From CAJQHK01 sp038142525 (GTDB lineage: Bacteria; Pseudomonadota; Alphaproteobacteria; Rickettsiales; UBA1997): a DNA stretch of 40,305 bases. A model generated the notes under the pieces. The model worked only from the letters and a program-made list of their open reading frames with translations, searched no databases and was not told the origin of the DNA. A program made the position numbers and the translations under genes. The DNA is taken from assembly GCA_038142525.1 (NCBI GenBank), contig JAYQKE010000019.1, positions 1-40,305 on the forward strand. The letters are read 5' to 3'. Of this stretch, positions 37,165 through 40,305 are shown one piece after another (the first letter of the stretch is position 1; every line of letters begins with the position of its first letter).

Positions 37165-37869
37165 ATGAATTTAGAAAAATATAGCGAAGATCTTAAAAAT
37201 ATTATTAATCAAGCACAAACAATTGCCTTTGCTAAAGGTCATCAAAAATTAGCCGAACAGCATTTATTAGAATCTCTTTTAGAAGATGATAATTTTAATT
37301 CACTACTTAAAATTTGTGAGATTAATATTGATTTACTTATTGCTGAAAATGAAAAAACATTAGCAAAAATTCCTTCTATCTCTAATCTTAGCAATATCTC
37401 CCTATCGCAAAATTTAGCTCGAATTTTACTTCTTGCCGAAAAATTAGCTAAAAAATCTGGTGATGAATTTGTTAATATTGAATCCTTATTTTTAGCAATT
37501 TTAGAAGATGGTCAAAATGAAATATCAGAAATTCTAAAAAAATTAGGTTTAAATAAAGAAAATCTTAAAAATGCTATTAAAAAAATTCATGCAGAAGGTG
37601 GGGCAGAAACTTCTGGATCTAAAGCGAGTAAAATTTTAGATAAATATTGCCGAAATTTAACCAAACTGGCTGAAAGTGGTAAAATTGATCCAGTAATTGG
37701 TCGTGAGGATGAGGTGCGTCGCGTGATGGAAGTTTTGTCGAGAAGAACCAAAAATAATCCAGTTTTAATTGGTGAAGCTGGCGTTGGTAAAACCGCAATT
37801 ATTGAAGGCTTGGCTCAAAGAGTTGTTTCTCGTGATGTACCAGAAAATCTTCAAAATAAAAAATTAATG
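37165..37869 (+). pseudogene. clpB: ATP-dependent disaggregase ClpB, N-terminal fragment
   Basis: The first 235 residues of ClpB (full length about 860). The Clp N domain (EKYSEDLKNIINQAQTIAFA, KLAEQHLLESLLED and its second repeat) is followed by the start of AAA domain 1: NLTKLAESGKIDPVIGREDE, VRRVMEVLSRRTKNNPVLIG, and Walker A GEAGVGKTAIIEGLAQRVV. At VPENLQNKKLM the IS5-type element begins (37869); the next residues and the stop come from the IS. The remaining three quarters are not in the window. ClpB refolds heat-damaged aggregates with DnaK. Loss would be a real disruption unless the other half and an intact copy lie elsewhere. Confidence 0.92.
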
Positions 37870-38598
37870 GAACCTCTGAAAAACCAATTATCTAATTTAT
37901 AGATTTGAAACTGTTTAATTTTGTTATTTTTGCCAAATTTTAGCAAAGTTATTTTATAAAATTTTGTTTGAATTTATTTGATAAAAATAGCCAGAAAAGC
38001 TTGATTTATCTAGCTTTTTTGCTTATTATTGATATATTAAATTCAAATAAAATATATAATTATGGCAACCCAGCAATCATTTATTTCATTAGCAATTTCT
38101 GGTAGAAAATTAAGAGCGGAGAAGTTTCTTAATCAAATGACGGATATTATTCCATGGCAAAGATTGATTGATAAGATAGAGCCTTTTTATCCTAATGGTA
38201 CTAGTGATTACGGTGGCAGGAAGGTGACAGATTTATTATTAATATTTAAGATTCATTTGTTACAGCAGTGGTTTGGTCTTAGTGATCCAGCTATGGAGGA
38301 TGCTATATATGATAGAATAAGTTTTCAAAAATTCTTAAATATTGATATTGGTATTGATAATGTTCCGGATGAGACTGTGATATTGAGATTCCGTCATTTA
38401 TTGGAAAAGCATAATTTATCGTCGATTATATTTAACGAGGTAAATTCATATCTTGAAGAGAATGATCTTTTGTTGAAGGAGGGTACGATAACTGATGCGA
38501 CATTAATATCTGCTCCAACTAGCACAAAAAACAAGAAGAGGAAAAGGGACCAAGAGATGTCTTCTACCAAGAAAGGGAAGAATTATTATTTTGGCATG
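37869..38598 (+). mobile_element. IS5-type element, left part, inserted in clpB and cut by IS1634
   Basis: The left end GGAACCTCTGAAAAACCAAT starts exactly where clpB coding stops. A 193-bp leader, shared with MITE c, precedes the transposase. The element is truncated at 38598 by the end of an IS1634-type copy; its right end is not in the window. Confidence 0.88.
38062..38598 (+). pseudogene. IS5-family transposase, truncated
   Basis: The N-terminal 179 residues of an IS5-group DDE transposase. The family pattern is complete up to the break: YGGRKVTDLLLIFKIHLLQQ, WFGLSDPAMEDAIYDRISFQ, NVPDETVILRFRHLLEKHNL, EGTITDATLISAPTSTKNKK with the first catalytic Asp, and KKGKNYYFGMN. The second Asp and Glu are missing because IS1634 begins at the next base. 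The start ATG 38062 is well supported (MATQQSFISLA). This copy cannot move itself; an intact copy elsewhere would be needed to mobilise the MITEs. Confidence 0.9.
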
Positions 38599-38929
38599 AA
38601 CTTAAATTCCCATATCTTTACCCACGAGCCATCTCCTCAGGAATATCATAACCAAAAAGCTCAAAAATTTGTTTTTGCTTTTTTGTAGCCTCTTGTACAA
38701 ATATCTGCTTTTCATATATTTTTGCCTTTTGTGCCGAAAGTATAATAAATGCTTGATCCACAGTAAATTCTTTGTTTAATTTCTGATGAATTTTCATAAA
38801 AAAGTAAGATAATAAAAATAGTAAAAATAAATGTCCTCTGAGAGTTTCCTCGCTATGCACTCTTAGTGGTAGCAGGTTTAGATCTGACTTCGAGAAAGCG
38901 AACATTCTCTCAACCTTTTGTCTGGTGTA
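38599..38929 (-). mobile_element. IS1634-type fragment (left end and transposase C terminus)
   Basis: Begins with the same AACTTAAATTCCC repeat as the copy at 21987 and is essentially identical to it for 331 bp. It encodes, on the - strand, the last about 100 residues of the transposase from VERMFAFSKSDLNLLPLRVH to EEMARG. It ends at a TA dinucleotide where IS630 starts. The rest of this copy does not resume after IS630. Confidence 0.9.
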
Positions 38930-39918
38930 TAGCCAATTAAATTAAGCTTGCATTTCTTGCGCCAGGAGAATAAAATTCTGGCAAAAACTATGCCAGTTCC
39001 ATATTCTAATGATTTAAGAAAAAAGTTATTGATTTACTTGAGATCAACAAGAAGAGTCCAAAGGAGGTATCGTTATTGTTGAATATCCATCCAACGACTA
39101 TAACTCGTTGGCACAAGAGATATAGAGAGGAAGGTCTTTATGAGTTTCGAGGCTATAACGATAATAAGGATAAGATTAAGATTAAAGATCCTACGAAGAT
39201 AAAGAAGATTATAGAAGAGAGTCCATTTATCAATTGTTACGAGATTGCAGAGATGATTGATGAGGATGTAACTGATGTAACAATATTGAATTATATTAGA
39301 AGACTAGGATTGACCTTTAAAAAAACTCCAAGATATACAAAGAAAGGAATGAAAAACTTAGATCTGAATTCATAAAATCAATTGCCAATCTCGATCAAAA
39401 AAGCTATATGATTTTGATGAGTCTGGTATCGATCTTGAGATTAACTGTGAATATGGATTTGCCAAAAAAGGAAAGAGGCTTGAAGTTCCAAGATCTGGTA
39501 GAAGAGGCAAAAGACTGAATATACTGGCGAAGAAGAAATCATAATAATGATTTAATATGTTCAAAAATATATGAATCATCAATTGATAAACAAATATTTA
39601 AGGACTATCTTAAGAACGATCTATTTCCAAATATTGAGTCAGGATCTTATCTGGTACTTGATAACGCCAAATTTCATCATGACTCAAAGGCAGAAATTGC
39701 TGATAAAAATATTGAAAACATTGCAGACATAGCAAAGAAATTCAATATCACATTACTTTATCTTCCAGCTTATTCACCAGATCTTAACCCAATTGAAAAG
39801 AAATGGTCTCAAATCAAGTATTGGTACAGGAAGTGGAGAAATAAATACAGCGATAAAAGAGAGTTACTCGAAATGTTGCTTGGAATAAGAGAAAATGCAA
39901 GCTTAATTTAGTTGTCTA
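38930..39918 (+). mobile_element. IS630-type element between two unlike IS1634 fragments
   Basis: The ends are inverted repeats beginning TAGNCAANTAAATTAAGC and continuing to TTGCATTT (38930 and 39918 inward). Both outer flanks are TA, the target dinucleotide of IS630/Tc1-type elements. It is 989 bp. The flanking IS1634 pieces are in opposite orientations and come from different parts of that element, so the insertion was followed by recombination. Confidence 0.85.
38990..39911 (+). pseudogene. IS630-family transposase, frameshifted
   Basis: From ATG 38990 (MPVPYSNDLRKK) several frames join into about 305 residues. The HTH part has LLNIHPTTITRWHKRYREEG. The DDE core has YDFDESGIDLEINCEYGFAK (first Asp), GSYLVLDNAKFHHDSKAEIA (second Asp) and LLYLPAYSPDLNPIEKKWSQ (Glu), the strong IS630 signature. 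Breaks lie near 39040-39060, about 39345, about 39400 and about 39535. It ends RENASLI with a TAG inside the right inverted repeat. Inactive as given. Confidence 0.88.
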
Positions 39919-39920
39919 TA

Positions 39921-40305
39921 ATCTAAGCAAATAAAAGCTTGCAACCGACTTTTTAGTTCTATATACTCGTGCCTATTATTAATTCTTTACTCACGATTAT
40001 GAGCTATATCAGATACAAAAAAGTTGGAGACAGGGAATATGCATATGAAATAACGGCCTATTGGGATAAAAAGAAACAACATTCCAAAAGACAGCAAATA
40101 TCTTGGAATTGTCCTAGATAAAGAAACTGGAATATTTCAGGAGGTAAAAAGAAGAAAGAGAGATTTAAATGGAAAAGTTATTTCCAATCCAAAAAGGGTT
40201 ATGGCACAACCATTTAAGGAGAGGGAAATTGTATCTTTTGGTAGTGGCTACTTAACCAAGAAACTAATTGATGAAGATGATGTTGGAAAAATCTTTGCAG
40301 ACTTA
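39921..40305 (+). mobile_element. IS1634-type fragment (leader and transposase N terminus), opposite orientation
   Basis: Starts at ATCTAAGCAAATAAAAGCTT, which matches the leader of the 21987 copy in reverse, and continues past the window edge. The transposase N terminus (ATG 39999) reads SYIRYKKVGDREYAYEITAY, with a frameshift near 40085-40100, then GIFQEVKRRKRDLNGKVISN and onward to the edge. Its orientation is opposite to the C-terminal fragment at 38599-38929, so these are two different copies. Its outer 45 bp and inverted repeat are replaced by IS630. Confidence 0.88.

Noticed and set aside
1..40305. tRNA or rRNA genes
   Set aside because: Scanning for TTCGA-type T-loop contexts and conserved rRNA segments by eye gave nothing convincing on either strand.

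Overview
The window looks like a piece of an AT-rich, IS-laden alphaproteobacterial genome, most likely a Rickettsiales-type intracellular symbiont. This is inferred from low GC, Rickettsiales-like versions of nuoC, secF, lpd, clpB and a nitronate-monooxygenase-like gene, and at least four IS families. Presence of dxs (MEP isoprenoid pathway) argues against the genus Rickettsia itself. No tRNA, rRNA or CRISPR array was seen.

Layout. (1) 1-4.6 kb, + strand: the distal tail and lysis genes of a P2-like prophage (tape measure, gpU, gpX, gpD, DUF6127-like protein, M15 endolysin, endonuclease VII-type HNH nuclease, holin-like protein, overlapping Rz/Rz1-like spanins), closed by a terminator. (2) 4.6-21.7 kb: a defence-type island, almost all on the - strand. 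Read 5' to 3' it is an HTH regulator, a PLD-N/SNF2 helicase, DUF4391, a type III Mod methylase, a type III Res helicase-nuclease, then three unrecognised genes (A membrane, B helical, C mixed fold) and a DUF4268 nuclease-like gene. Gaps and overlaps are a few bases to about 50 bases, so one long operon is likely. Gene A starts 4 nt after the Res stop. A DUF2779 (Cas4-like/exonuclease-like) gene, a soluble histidine kinase and an XRE regulator lie upstream. (3) 21.99-23.62 kb: an IS1634-type element at the island/chromosome boundary. (4) 23.6-37.9 kb: core genes rnhA, dxs, nuoC, secF, an NMO-like gene, sbtA-type bicarbonate permease, nhaA, nnr, lpd and the start of clpB, with IS66 and a family of palindromic MITEs between and inside them. 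(5) 37.9-40.3 kb: clpB cut by a nest of IS5, IS1634 and IS630 elements.

Most protein genes are broken by single-base frameshifts. In at least eight cases the frame is restored by adding one base to a homopolymer run (three in rnhA alone; also nuoC, nnr, the NMO-like gene, and genes A and C). This pattern fits homopolymer under-calling in the assembly better than genuine decay, so genes labelled 'pseudogene' here are broken as given but may be intact in the organism. The IS insertions in nnr and clpB are different: they are real structural disruptions as assembled.

The most novel part is the A-B-C cassette fused in tight order to the type III-like Res gene, a candidate membrane-effector extension of a restriction/defence operon. 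The second is the IS5-derived MITE family, which appears at five places and marks deletion and rearrangement junctions.
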